DNA of 64,000 nt. It comes from Gelatoporia subvermispora B (taxonomy: Eukaryota; Basidiomycota; Agaricomycetes; Polyporales; Gelatoporiaceae). The notes under the pieces are model-generated. The model saw only the letters and a list, made by a program, of their open reading frames with translations, made no database searches and was not told the DNA's origin. The position numbers and the translations under genes were made by a program. The stretch covers positions 1,080,255 to 1,144,254 of the forward strand of contig KB445796.1 of the NCBI GenBank assembly GCA_000320605.2, written 5' to 3'. Within the stretch, counting starts at the first letter, position 1. The number at the start of each line of letters is the position of its first letter. Below, one piece after another: positions 46,376-58,563 of the stretch.

Positions 46376-49300
46376 TTAGTCTCCCATCGCTTTATCCCAT
46401 TCTTTCTCGTCCCACCCGTAATAGCGCTTCAATTTCTTTCTAAACTCCTTCAGCATGACAGGATGAATGGTAGGGTCGGGATGCGCTGTGTAGAATCAGA
46501 CATGTGCATGCTAAGAATCTCATCATACCAGGAATCGTACGGACATCGCTTACGCTTGTGGAATGTGATAGGCTGGTGTGAGGTAGAGAGCACGCGAACA
46601 CAACATCGTCAGATAGCCTAGGCAATCGGAGATCGGAGGCACGTACCACGTCGCGAGAATCCGGGGGATCGAACCGCACGCTAGAGCCTGCCGTGCTTGG
46701 ATCATACTTGAAGCCCATACCTTCCATGACCTGCCGCCATGAACGAATTGGTGTGAGGCCGTGCAGACGGCAGTAGGGAAATGCCGCACCTTTACGAAGT
46801 TATCCCACCTCATCGAGGCCTTCCCTTGCTTTTCGTCCGCAGAAGTCTGCATAAGCTGATGCATGTATTGAGCCGTCTTCTTGGAGAGACGGGAGAAGAC
46901 GTTAGGCTTATCGGTCTTTCCGCCCTCGTCTGCCTCGCCCTTGTGCTTGTCATTACGACTGAAGCGGCTGAACAGGTTGCTCTCCTTCAGGTTAGCAAAG
47001 TCGGGTCGAGACTTGACCTTGGCCTTCTTTTCACCGACGCCCTCGGTTTTCAGGTAGCTGTGTGCGGATTGCGCGGTCTGCACACGCTGCAGCGGGATGT
47101 GTGTACTCGATGACGCGAACGATGGAACAGCCGTGGCACTGCTCGAGCCGCTGTCCACGAAGACTCGGGACGCCGACGGGGCTGCCTTAGTACCGCTCTT
47201 TTTCTTCTTCTTTGAGGTTACAGAGCCACGTGCATGTCCACTATCCTGCCCCTGGGCATCGGGTTGAGCTGAGTTATTGCCTTCTTGAGGCGCGGCATCC
47301 GCGGTCGCGCTCGGTGCTGTAGGAGTCGCGGATGCTGCAGGACTTTGGGGCACGTCCTGGCCCTCGGGACCGGTCTCAGTAGCGACAGCAGCCGGCTTCT
47401 TTTTCTTTTTCTTTGGCTTTTTCTTCTTCTTTTTCGCAGCAGCAGCCTCTTCCTCGTCTTCGACGTCTTCAACTGTCGTCTTGAAGCTTTTTGGAGCACC
47501 TAATCAGGCTAGTGAAGACACGGAACAAACACTGACCATCATGGGGGTACCTACCGGCGGTTCTTGATCCCGGAGCGCTAGTAGTGGAAGGCCCTGACGA
47601 AGGAGGCGCCGCTTTACCGGGCCTCATGGGGTGGCGAGGCTGAGTGCGGTCGGTAGTTCTGAGGGTCGGACTGGACTGGAACATCCGACCTACACGACAG
47701 GTCAACACGGACGCGCGCACATAGGGACGAGTAAACATACCCCTCAGCGAGCCCAACAGCTTCAAGAACGGATTTCCCTTTCTCTCTTCGGTAAGCGCAT
47801 CGAACTCAGCTTGAGCATCGTCGTCATCAAGGTCACCGACTGCTGCCACAGCGTCCATCGCCTCGCGTGCCCAATCCCTCATCAGATCTTCCTCATCGGT
47901 GTCGTACTCGCTCGCCTCGTGCTCGCTGAACTCTTCATCGCCCTCGTCACTCTTATCTTCATCATCAGAACACTCGTCTGAGCTGTTTGAGACCTCCTGC
48001 AGGTCGGGCAGCGAGCTGAAACCGTCATCGTGATCGTGACCATTTGTGAGGGCAAGGGGCTTTCGCGCCTTGGGAGGTCTTCTGCGAGGAGTTGCCTCTG
48101 AATCAGAGTCCAAGTCCCCGTCCCCGTATCGGGTAAGACTGTACGAATGCCACTGTGGCGCAAGGTTGCGCAGGTCTGCGACTTGCCAGAGATCGTCGAT
48201 GTTCCGCCCTGTATCAGCTTCGTAATTCTATGAAGCAGAGATCAAACAATGATTCAAGGTGGAAATATAATGTACTAACTAGATTTATCGTCTGCCACAT
48301 CTTTTCAAGCCTCTGGGCGTGCTGAGTCCTCTCGATGGGGAAGATATCGGACGTCCAATTATCAACCCGCTTCGACGCCTTTTCGGAATAGATCTGGGCG
48401 TCGACCCAATGCTCAAAGTCTTCTGGCATCTGCCGCGGCTCCTTGCGCCACTTGTCTCCGTCCGGGCCCAGAAGGGGAGCCTCCAGCATTTCTTGGAGCT
48501 CCACGATGAACTGATTGTCAAAGCAGATGAGGTCAGTCATCAGACCCTTGCCGGTTGGGATGAGGTACACACCGACAGGTCGCCCATAGCATCCCAAACA
48601 GCCTGTGGAAACCGCCTCGTCTCTTGGGGTGCTTCTGTGACTGCCAGGTGTAGGATATCCATCAAGACTCGCGGCGGGATCGATGATTGCGGAAGGCACA
48701 ATTCGACGATGATTGAGTCGAGAAACGATTTATGCACTGCCCGTACTTCGCTCCATGCAAAGGCATACCCTGCTTCACTATCTTCCTGCTTCCTGAAGAA
48801 TCGAGAGTAATGTTCTGCAACCGGGGTGGCTTACGATCCGTGTAAGATTACTTTAAGTAAAAATACGAACCAGTCGTCGTGACCAACAACGCAAATTTCG
48901 TTTGACCGGCTTGCACAAGAACATTGACAATGTCGTAAAGAACGAGGTAGCGGGAACGGAGGGCGGGGTCGTTCTTGAGTTTATTCTGCACCGTGACGGA
49001 GCCCGTTGGGAGCCCACCGTTGTGCAATTCCTCGAGGGTGTCTCGCACAAGTCGCCATGCAGATGTGAGCATGTAGGCATTGTGGATCCTGAAAGATCAG
49101 GTCGGATCATAGGCTTAGGGGTGGGATTATCGCTCACCTCGCAGCGATCACTGAAGCAATCCACTTCGAGTCTCGTAGATTGACTCCTGGCGACGAGCGC
49201 AGAAGTATTTCCAACTCGGTCTTGATCTTGTAGTAGAACAAGTCATGGTCATGCAGGTTCTCAATTTCGTCCAGGTTGGCTAAATCGGAAGACAGTCTCT

Positions 49301-49702
49301 AAGTAACGCGTTAAGTCATACGGCAAGATCAGCCTACCACTAAGCTGAGACAGTGCAATCTTCATGCACTTCTCAAGTGAGAGATGGGCGCCGATAGCCT
49401 TTTTCGATTTCTCGATGAGATCCTCTGCGCGGTGCACCCGTATGTGAAGTAGTACAGTCGCCTTCAAGGAATGTTGACATACCAGCCAGAAGTTCCAACT
49501 TTTCTCTCCCGCTAGGTTTCTTTGTGAGTATCAAGTCTCCCGCTCCTGCGCCGTATTTGGCGTTCCGCAGTACCAGCGCGCGCTGAGTCGATTCCGGAAT
49601 TGGACCTAGCTTGCGACCATCCTTCGAATGTTTGAACACTTGCCGTGAGCCGAGCGGAACCACGTCTCGCCCAGAGCGAGAAGAGCTCGACTGACTCGGC
49701 AT
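46376..49702 (-). CDS. Large conserved helical protein with HicA-like C-terminus
   Basis: Eleven exons on the minus strand: 49483-49702, 49338-49424, 49138-49279, 48871-49088, 48280-48814, 47741-48227, 47555-47689, 46790-47499, 46650-46730, 46554-46572, 46376-46485. The product is about 914 aa if one missing base is allowed. The N-terminal 430 residues are helical with no recognised domain (for example LRDTLEELHNGGLPTGSVTVQ, GVYLIPTGKGLMTDLICFDN). Acidic and Lys-rich low-complexity parts follow, including a KKKKKKPKKKKKKP tract. The last 90 residues (FVKVMEGMGFKYDPSTAGSS, ITFHKPHPDPTIHPVMLKEF, KLKRYYGWD) resemble the small HicA-type RNA-binding fold: GF near the first helix, then a conserved His, then a closing helix. 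Around 48575-48590 the frame shifts by one base (AVWDAMG to RPVGVYL), consistent with a lost G. The function is unknown; a nuclear or RNA-linked role is only inference. Confidence 0.75.
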
Positions 49703-50452
49703 CTAGAAGACAGAAAATGGAGCCTTTGTTTCTATCCGGTAGAAAGAATAACAGAGGGATGTGCTTGAACCTATGAGCACCGAGTAGTACCAGTGGTAGT
49801 CGACCGTTGAGCTGCTATAGGAGGTTGATTGCTTTCAGAAGCACGCGCCGCCTCGGCCCAGCCGCCCAGCCGCCGCGGCACAGGGCGGCACAGACAAATT
49901 CGATGCACATGAGCGCTTGTACCACGTGCAATGATTTGAGTACCCGCTTAGGTACCGTCACTGCATGATCGGAGTTGACCTCTGCTTTGCAGTAATTCGC
50001 ACTGGGGCATCCTCAAATTAAAATTATAGCTATCTGGAGTAAAGCTTGTTATGGTCTCTTCTTTTCGAAGAAAGGGGAATGCGAACTTGATGTATTCGAG
50101 CACAAGCTGCGTTAACGACACAACACCCACAGCCATCGGAATACCGCTGTATTGCCTTACGCGAGAAGCCGAAGTTATCATGTATGAACTAGGAAGTCGT
50201 ATATAGATTGTAAATACTAAAACTGGCCAGGAAACTGCTTGCAATGGATTCATTTTACACAGTCATTTAGCGATCGGAGTCGTGGTAAACTTTGAGCGGA
50301 AGATATATCACAACAATGCTCTCCGCAGTTCCCAGGCCTTAGCAGGTGCAAATTCCAGAAGTCAGGATCCATACTAGTTTGGCAGAATTGGAACCGCATC
50401 CTGATACCCACGACAATACTTAGTACGTATGTACATGTTCATCATAATGTGC
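49703..50452. other. Interval between HicA-like gene and hAT element
   Basis: No supported gene. The left part is the promoter of the minus-strand HicA-like gene, with CCGCC-rich DNA near 49845-49890. The right part is A/T-richer and ends in the target site GAGACCAC (50453-50460) of the hAT insertion. Confidence 0.4.
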
Positions 50453-53400
50453 GAGACCACTAGTGCACACCACGGGTACGGGTTACCCGTACGGGTTTTG
50501 TACCCATACCCGCGTGGGTACGGGTATGGGTCGAGGGCTGCTTACCCGTCATACCCGTCAGAGACCCGTGGGCCACCATGCACCGAAAGTAGTACGATCA
50601 ACTCCTGTATATGCTTACATTATACATGCCGGTCCAAACTCTAATCTCAACACATGTTGTGCGACCCGGCACCACGGAGCATTTGCACTTCGCGAATCTC
50701 GCTCGCTTCCTAGTGATCTGATGGCTTCTGACCACCTGCCCCGTAAATGCAAGCCCACCGAGAAGGCTGCTGCTGCTGCAGAAGAGTCAGAACATAGTGA
50801 ATCTCGCAAAAAAAGCCTTACTGGACCTACGAGCAGCAAGGACTCTGAGCCGGCGCCCTTGTCAGATGTTACTTGTCCGGGACCACTGTCAAATGTCAGC
50901 CACACTGCCACCATGTCAACATCAAATGTTATTCGCACCGCATCAATATCAAATATCAGCCGCACTGGGTTAACACCGAATGTCAGCTGCACTGGGTCTG
51001 CTATCAAGAAAACCATCCCGCCTGAGAAGAGCATCACCCCTGTCCCAAACTGGCTGATCGGAGAGCGGACCGACACAGTCATTATTCTTAATGATGATGA
51101 TGATGAGAAAGAGACAGCGGCTGAAGAGCTAGGTGAGTGCCAGTATAGTTTCGCATCGAGAAGACTATTAACATACTTGAGAAGCCTGCCTGCAAAAGGG
51201 CTGGAATGCGACCATATATGCGCTGTTCGAGCCGGACGTGAAGATCTATCACAATTCGAAAGGTCATCGCGCACATGTCTTCAAGTGTACAAACACTAGA
51301 TGTGCCAAAACCGTTAGGCGCTATCTCCATACGAGTGACTCGGTGTCAACAACAAACCTACACAAGCACGCGAAAGCATGCTGGGGTGAGGAAGCCTATG
51401 TTACTGCATTGAAGCAAGGGCCAGCCAGTATTGCACGTCCCGCTGTGGAATGCTTCAAGCGTACTGGTGACATCACGCAGTCGTTCCGGCGCATCGGTAC
51501 AGGCAAGCCTACCTATTCGAATCGTCAGCTGACCTGGCTCGAGACAAGGTAGCAATATTTCTACTTATCTTCCCATCTTTTCTTATGTTTCTATAGAGCT
51601 GCCGTTGTTCGCTGGTGCGCAGAAAGTCAGCGACCATTCACGATTGTTGATGATCCGGGGTTTCAATTACTTATGAAAACGGGCCGACCGGAATTCAAGA
51701 TTCCATCTCAGTCGACTGTTGCACGTGACATCCATGTGGTGTTTCGGGCCGCACAGGAGCAAATCAAGGCTATTCTGCAGGTCAGTAATTAGTATCTGAC
51801 TGGGGAAAGCAACAGATCTTACATACCATTATAGGAACACCACGGAGACCTGAGCTTCGCGATGGATTGTTGGACGAGCCCTAATCATCGAGCATATTTT
51901 GCGATTTCGGTTCACCTTCATATTGATGGTCGCCCGGTCAGTATGTTGCTAGATCTCATTAAATTAGCCATGTCGCACAGTGGGGTCAACATGGCTAAAG
52001 CATTCAAGCAAGTTCTGGAGGACTATGGCATCAAAGCAAAGGCCAGTCAGTTAGATATGCTATGCAGACATAGTCTGATCATACTGTGACAGCTTCTAGG
52101 AGTGACTGCGGATAACGCGTCTGCAAACAATGTGATGGTCGACGCGCTTGAGGACCAAATCGAGAACTTCCCGGGTAGTGTTAATCGGGCGAGATGCTTT
52201 GCACATATCATTAACTTGATTGCAAAAGCTGTTCTTCGTCAGTTTGATACGAAGAAGAAGGATGCAGACCGTGCACTTAACGAAGCAGAGCGCGCTCTAG
52301 AAGCTCTCACAAATGAGATAAGCAATGATCCCGAGAAGAGTGAGGTTAGTAACAATAGTGGCGACGAGGAAAGCGACGAGGAGGACCAAGAGGAAGAGAA
52401 TGATGAGGATAACGAGGAAAGCAAAGAGGAGGAGGGAGAGGGGGAGGATGATGACTTGGATGGGTTGATTGATCCTCGCAGTCGCCTGGTTCAGGAGGAG
52501 GTCGACCAACTTGCATCAACAGTGGCGCCCGTGAGACTCGTGCTCACGAAGGTCAGTAATCTTTTAATTTGGCATGTACTTCACTGACTAACCTGCTCCC
52601 CTTTAGCTCCGTAAACTATCCTATGCTATCATTAACTCCCCGACACTGCTGCTCCCTGCGTGGTTTGTTATTTTGTCTGTGGAAGGGCTGAAAAGGCGGA
52701 AAATGCCTCGTGATGTTTCAACTCACTGGAATTCAACTTACAAGATGCTTCAGTTCACGATGGAATACCGAAAAGCGGTGGACTCGATTACAATGGACCG
52801 GACACATAATCTTCGCAAGTTTGAGCTGAGCAATGGGGACTGGGAGATTGTTCAGCAGTTATGTAGCGTCTTGAAGGTGCGTGTTCTATCACGTGCAGGT
52901 TGCCACATTGGTTGAACTAACGCGCATTTGTGAATCGTGGTCTCGTCCATGCACACCTTGAAGATCTTTAATGATGCTACATTCTTCTTCTCGCGGGATG
53001 TCCCTAATTTGCCCGTAGTTGTGCCTGCTATGGACTATATCGATCGACATCTTAGCAATAATTCTCTCGATACGACATACCTGCCATGCGTCCGTGCTGC
53101 ACTCGCTCTCGGCAAGGAGCTGCTCAAGAAATACTATGATTGAACAGATTATGCGGAGATCTATTGTATCGCTATGAGTAAGTAACTAGCCTCTTGAGTG
53201 TCTCGAAGTGAAGCTCACAGATAATAACAGTATTGCATCTGAAGTACAAGATTGGATACTTCAAGGACACAGAATGGGAGTCTGAGTGGATTGAGTCAGC
53301 AAAGCGTACTGTACAAGATGAATGGACCCGAAAGTATGCAACACTTGCAAGCGAGGAGCTCGAGGGGGATGGTATGCAAGGGGCTCACAATGTACGTTCA

Positions 53401-53957
53401 TACCTTAGTCCCGAGTCGTTAACATACTAACCCGGAGTCGTAGATGAATGCTGCAACTGTTCAGTCACAGAACATGTTCGACGCGATGCTCAAGGCGTCT
53501 GTGCCCCGGCGTGAAACACAGGACGAGTTGGAGCGCTATCTTGCTGCCGAACGGGAGCCGGTCGAGGATGCACTCAAGTGGTGGTACGAGCGCCGGCACG
53601 TCTATCCCCGCTTGTCTCGAATGGCAATGGACTATTTGTCGATTCCAGGTACGTTCTCAGTCTGCTGTGTCAATCGTCAGGGACTAATGACATCATGTCT
53701 AGGTACTTCCGTGGACGTTGAGAGGATCTTCAGTAGTGTTGCACAGGGCCGGGCTCGGCCCAAAGCCCGCGGCTTGGGCCCAGCTTATAGCGGCCCAGGG
53801 CTCATATCATCTCGAGCCGGGCCCGACGATAGGGCCTCAGGCTCGGCCGGGCTAGGTCAGGCTTTAGCCTGGGCTTTCGAGCTCCCAGAGGGCTGACGAA
53901 GTTCATTCTCTAGTATACTACTATCTAAGTAATGTAGTCTACCTAATGTACCATAGC

Positions 53958-56900
53958 TCAGTCGTCAAGTACCTCTATATCCTCTGCGTCCGAATTAAGA
54001 TCCACCACGAGCTCAAATTCGGACTCATCGTCAACATTGTCTGTACCTTTTTGTATGTTCGGAATGATGTCCTCTCCATCCTTGGTGTCCACGAGCACAC
54101 TCTCAGTTGCGCTCGAAGGTCCACACTTAAATAAGAAGAGGCTTTTGCGGAGGGCGCTCTTCAAGAGCTGCAAAGCCTCCACAATGTCACCTTTCAGACG
54201 ATTCCGCCGCTTCGTGATTGTGATACCCGCACTCGAGAATGCGCGTTCGCTTGAGACCGACGTCGCCATGATTGCGAGGTAGTCTCGGGCCAGAGAAGCC
54301 CATACTGGGTAATGGTGTCCATTGAGCTAGAGTAGTTCGTCAGCATACGGTTGAGAGACCTAAGTACATGCTTACCCCCACCACTGAACGATCTCCATTC
54401 CCTCCGGCACGCCGTCGTCGAGCTCAAGATACTTACGAAATGCTCGTTCGCATGCCTGCTCTGCCGCCACTTCATCTGACAGCATGTTCATGGGCTGCAC
54501 AGGTCGCAGCGCGCCATCCGATTCCTCTTCATCACTTGAGAGCTCCGCGAGCGCTGCGGCACGGGTACGGTTGACACAGCTGCTGGAGCCTGTCCGCGAA
54601 ATAACTGAGACCGCTCTCACGTTGGACTTAGGATAGATTTGATAGTAGCGCTCCCGGAACTACCAACTCTGTCAGTGCATGATTGTTCGAGTAAGACATG
54701 ACACATACCAGCTTCTGCACCACTGCCAACGCTTCATCGTGAAGCTTCTCTGTCCAGTTCTCCTTGATGTGCGTCAGCTTTCGCTGAGGATCCAATACTG
54801 TAATTAGATTGTATTAGTGCACGCCTGCATGCCCGGAGACTAAGATCAACTCACCCATAAACATAATGTATGCGTCATTGTCAGCGATGCGCTCGTAGTA
54901 TTGCTCGATTTTGTGCAGACCGGCCTGCAAGCCAGGTTTGAAATGCGCATACTTGGGGTCCTCGCTTTGATTCGTCCATGATGCATGGACTTCCTCGAGT
55001 GCAGGCAATGCGAGGTGAAGCGCTGGATTGTTCTCGGATGAGAAGCGTTGCTGGCATTCATCAGCCGTCTGTCAAAGTTGATGTCAGCTCCATCAGCTAT
55101 CAGTGACATGACGAACCTTAAGCACACGTTGGAATAGTTTGACACGTTCCCACTCCACTTTGCTCGGAATCAGCTGATATAATTTGCGCTGGACCTCGCT
55201 TGAATCCTCTGAGCGTGCAAGCTCATGTAGGAAGGGTACCACATACTAGGGAGATGCATGAGTATGACAAGATAAGGGAAATAAGCGAAGACACACCTTG
55301 CGCAGGCTATAAGCCCGGTCAAGCATCATGTATGTCGACGACCAGCGTACTTTCATGTCGATTACGAGACCCTTGATCTCAGATGCCACTACACCAGCGG
55401 CTGACTGAATATTCTGAAAGCGTTGCTTGCGCTGACTAGATGACCTTTCCTTGACAGATATAGCCCGGATAAGGCCAACTTCGTCACGTAGTAGCAGCGG
55501 AGTGTCGGGGAGATGGGTTTCCGGGTTCGCAGGGTCATAATGAGGGGTGTGACTTTGCGCTGCGATCACAGCCTGCGTGGCGAGGTTGATGATATGTGCC
55601 AGACAGCTACCAAAGATTTAGCAATGAGGATTCCGTTTATATCACCAAGATGGCTTACCCAATACGACATTGGTCGCTATCCATCTCAATTCCATGACGA
55701 GCTTGCAGTTGCTGTGTGAGTTCTCGCATCATGGTGTTGTTATTGCTCGCATTGTCCGAAGTCACACGAAATATCTACATCAAATGAGCAAGTCGCAAGA
55801 GGGTTCTGCAGTGTTGGTAACTTACTTGCTTCTCGATTCCGACCCGTTTTGCAATCTTATATAGTGCCTGTCCGAGGCGGCGCCCATTGTGAGATTCATT
55901 GACACACACGAAGCCAATAAGGGCGCCAGCCAGCACCCAATTGTTCGGCGACTTCTCTTCAATCCAATGCGCCGTAACGGCGAAATACGTGTCGACATTG
56001 CTAGCTTGCCAAGCATCGCACGTGAGGGAAACCTTCCCAGTGACTGATGCACCCTGTCGTAAAGTACATGAAGTGAGCCGAGCGAGCTGAAAATGACCAG
56101 GCTGAATAACACATACCTCTAAACACCTCTTAAGGTCTCGAAGATGTCGCTTGGACATCTTCATGATTGTTCGACGAGTGACATTTCGTCCAGGCAACTT
56201 GATGGCGCCTTTGGCCCGAGCGGCCACATGGAGCATCTCCACGAATGTCGGCTCCTCTATGGCGCTCAAAGGCTACAATGCAATCGTCAGGATGGTTTGG
56301 ATTTCTAGAAAGAGAATTACGAACCTGATCAGTTGCAATCACCCACGTAAGTGCAGTTTCTTTCATGAGGTCGTCAGAATAGGGCGCTAGGCGCTCCTTC
56401 ATAGGCAGCGACTGGATGTGAGGGTCGAGAGTCGCTTGCACAGCTTTCTTCGCATTGGTGCGAGCCTCGATATCTTCACGAAGCATCGAAAGAAAGCCGA
56501 CATCCTTACACCATTTGTTATACGCCCCCTAAGCAGCAGTCAGATAATGTCAAACAAGATAGTAAAATAAAGGGCGCACCTTATGTTTTGAGGCCAAGTA
56601 ATGCCGCCCAGTCGTAACATCAGTCACGAACGACGCTTTGACACCACCTTTCTTTTTGCAGATCTTGCAGTCATGCATTTTGCGCGTACGTCGCTTGCCA
56701 TCGGTAATGTCACTCTCTGTATGTGGATTGTCGAAGAAGTGGTGGACGTCGGCTGCCTTGCTCAAACCGGATTCCTCAGGCAGCTCAGCATCGAGATGCC
56801 CGAGATCCTTGTAGAATCCTTGAGCATCGCAGGCATCTTGAGGGGGCCCCGTTTTCTTTTTCTTGTTCTTCTTGTGGTGAGTCGGCTGTGCTACTGAACT

Positions 56901-57524
56901 TGCACATACTTCGTCTGACTCATCATCTGCCTCAGACGAGTCGTCAGAAATGATAAGAGGGCGCTTGGAGCCATTTGTCAAGGAGCGAGGGGGTGGGGAA
57001 TCAGGCAGAGATGCATCAGGGAGAGGCGGCTGTACTGAGAGATTGACATCAGGAACGTTGTCCTCGGGTGGTGGCACAGTAGTCGGCAGAGAGAGTGTGG
57101 GCACAGGAGGGGATGGTGGAGAGGAAGCTGATGCAGATGTTGATGCGTGCGAGATTCCGGGAATCTTGTCACGTTCCGCGTTGTCGGGGTCAGTGGCGAG
57201 CCGGCTCTTTCTGCGCACACGATCACCACGTCTCAGCTCAGCTGTCTCGGAGAGAGGGTCGTGTCCCGCAGTGTCATGTTCTGCAAGTACATCATGTCAG
57301 CAGCATTGCAAAGGAAGTTTGAGAGCTGACTGACCTGTACTGCCGCCCAGAATGGCAAGGCGGAGATAGAGATGAGAGAATGCTTGAGCGCCCAAGTCGG
57401 AGATGGTTCGGGTGCCAATAAAGTTCTGCGGGTGACAGCCGGATGTGCACAGATAATGCGTTGAGTTTGTCTGCGAGGGAATAAGACCACGAGAGGAGAG
57501 CTGTGAGAGGATTTCGTGTGCCAT
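53958..57524 (-). CDS. hAT transposase of the inner element
   Basis: Twelve exons on the minus strand: 57335-57524, 56580-57280, 56325-56528, 56117-56272, 55826-56053, 55659-55774, 55297-55606, 55117-55245, 54855-55068, 54709-54797, 54376-54659, 53958-54326. The product is about 996 aa. The N-terminus is unusual (MAHEILSQLSSRGLIPSQTN) and is followed by a Ser/Pro/Asp-rich linker. Then come a BED zinc finger (HDCKICKKKGGVKASF, GRHYLASKHK), the core (GKVSLTCDAWQASNVDTYFAV, VTSDNASNNTMM, IKGLVIDMKVRWSSTYMML) and the dimerisation domain (PVWASLARDYLAIMATSVSS, ERAFSSAGITITKRRNRLKG). The only fault is the last junction: exon 11 ends in phase 2 next to a C5 run (54375-54379) while exon 12 needs phase 0, again one base short. 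Otherwise it looks potentially functional. Confidence 0.88.
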
Positions 57525-58563
57525 GGTAGTAGGGGAGACGACTGAGATTATGTTAGGTCAGTAGAGAAGAGTACATTGTCAGAATCAAACACAAACCGAG
57601 CGGTATTGTGTCAGGCAAGCCGCCGGACAGACGTGATCCTGTGCCCTTGATAAAGATAGTAAACACCTGATTGGATACCAGGCGTCGTATCCTGTCAAGG
57701 CGCATGTGGGAGATGTGGGTACGCCGGTAGATATATCCATGATTGGGAAGAAGCCGTCGTAGATTTGACAGGCCGGGACACAGAAGTGTGCCTGTGAGCA
57801 CGAGCTCAGTGACAGCGCATGATTCGAAGTGCTCGGACTACGTACTATACAGAAACAGGAGAAGAACTATGTAGCAATATCCCACTGTGGCTGCTAGCGC
57901 ATATGTCGGGGGAGAGGCCGAGAGAGCGAACAAATGTTGAGATGTCGACAAGATCACAGCGAGAAGCAAGAGAGGCGCCAAGAAAAGAAGCAGCTGACAT
58001 GCAAACCAGTGGCCAAGAGTTTGATAGACAGTTTGTCTGCCGCTCGGCCGGAGAGAAGGCCGCGAAGGCGCACCCATGGTAGTCACAATTAGACTCAGAA
58101 TGCAAGACTTGCGAGACTCGAGAGCGGGCAGGCAGCAGCGAGCACAAAAAACGGACAAAAATCACGGAAAATGAGATTGAGGGTATATTCATTAGAATTA
58201 CGCCGGGGGGAGCAATCTACCTAGGAGAAATACAGCTGGAAGAACATTTGCATGTGTCTAAAGTCAAATTGGGGCACGATGCCGCCAGAAAAGGGAGGGT
58301 TGCCGCCAGAAAAGGAAGAGTGCCAATCGAATTCGGGTAAACGAGAGGTTGAATATCCACGTGTAGGTGGGCTTGGTCTCGGCCGCGCAACATAAGGTTG
58401 AGCGCCCAGAATCCCAGGCTCGGAGGGCCGGCTCAGGGCCTCCGACACATAGAGCCGGGCCCTTGAGGAGGGCCTGCAGACGGCTTGGGCCGGGCTCAGT
58501 CAGGCTGCAGAGGGCCCCGCAAGGCCGGGCTCGGGCTCGGAAGCCCGGCCTTGTGCAACACTA
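57525..58563. other. 5' region of inner hAT element
   Basis: About 1 kb lies between the inner transposase start and the right tip. No further supported exon is visible; a hydrophobic open frame at 57838-58158 on the minus strand has no family features. The last 200 bp are the GGGCC-rich subterminal repeat array. Confidence 0.45.

Larger units (their letters stand above)
53734..58563 (-). mobile_element. Nested hAT DNA transposon (inner element)
   Basis: The element is 4830 bp. The left tip TAGTGTTGCACAGGGCC (53734-53750) is the inverted match, with one mismatch, of the right tip ending TTGTGCAACACTA (58563). The 8-bp target duplication ATCTTCAG is at 53726-53733 and 58564-58571, within the outer transposase codons for the ERIFS motif. 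Subterminal DNA on both sides is a dense array of GGGCCGGGCTCGG-type repeats (53745-53880 and 58370-58550), unlike the outer element's ACCCGTACCCG array. The internal gene is on the minus strand. The inner element therefore inserted after the outer one and belongs to a different hAT subfamily. Confidence 0.95.

Noticed and set aside
57838..58158. Hydrophobic minus-strand frame upstream of the inner hAT transposase
   Set aside because: No link by splicing to the transposase and no known hAT accessory protein of this kind.
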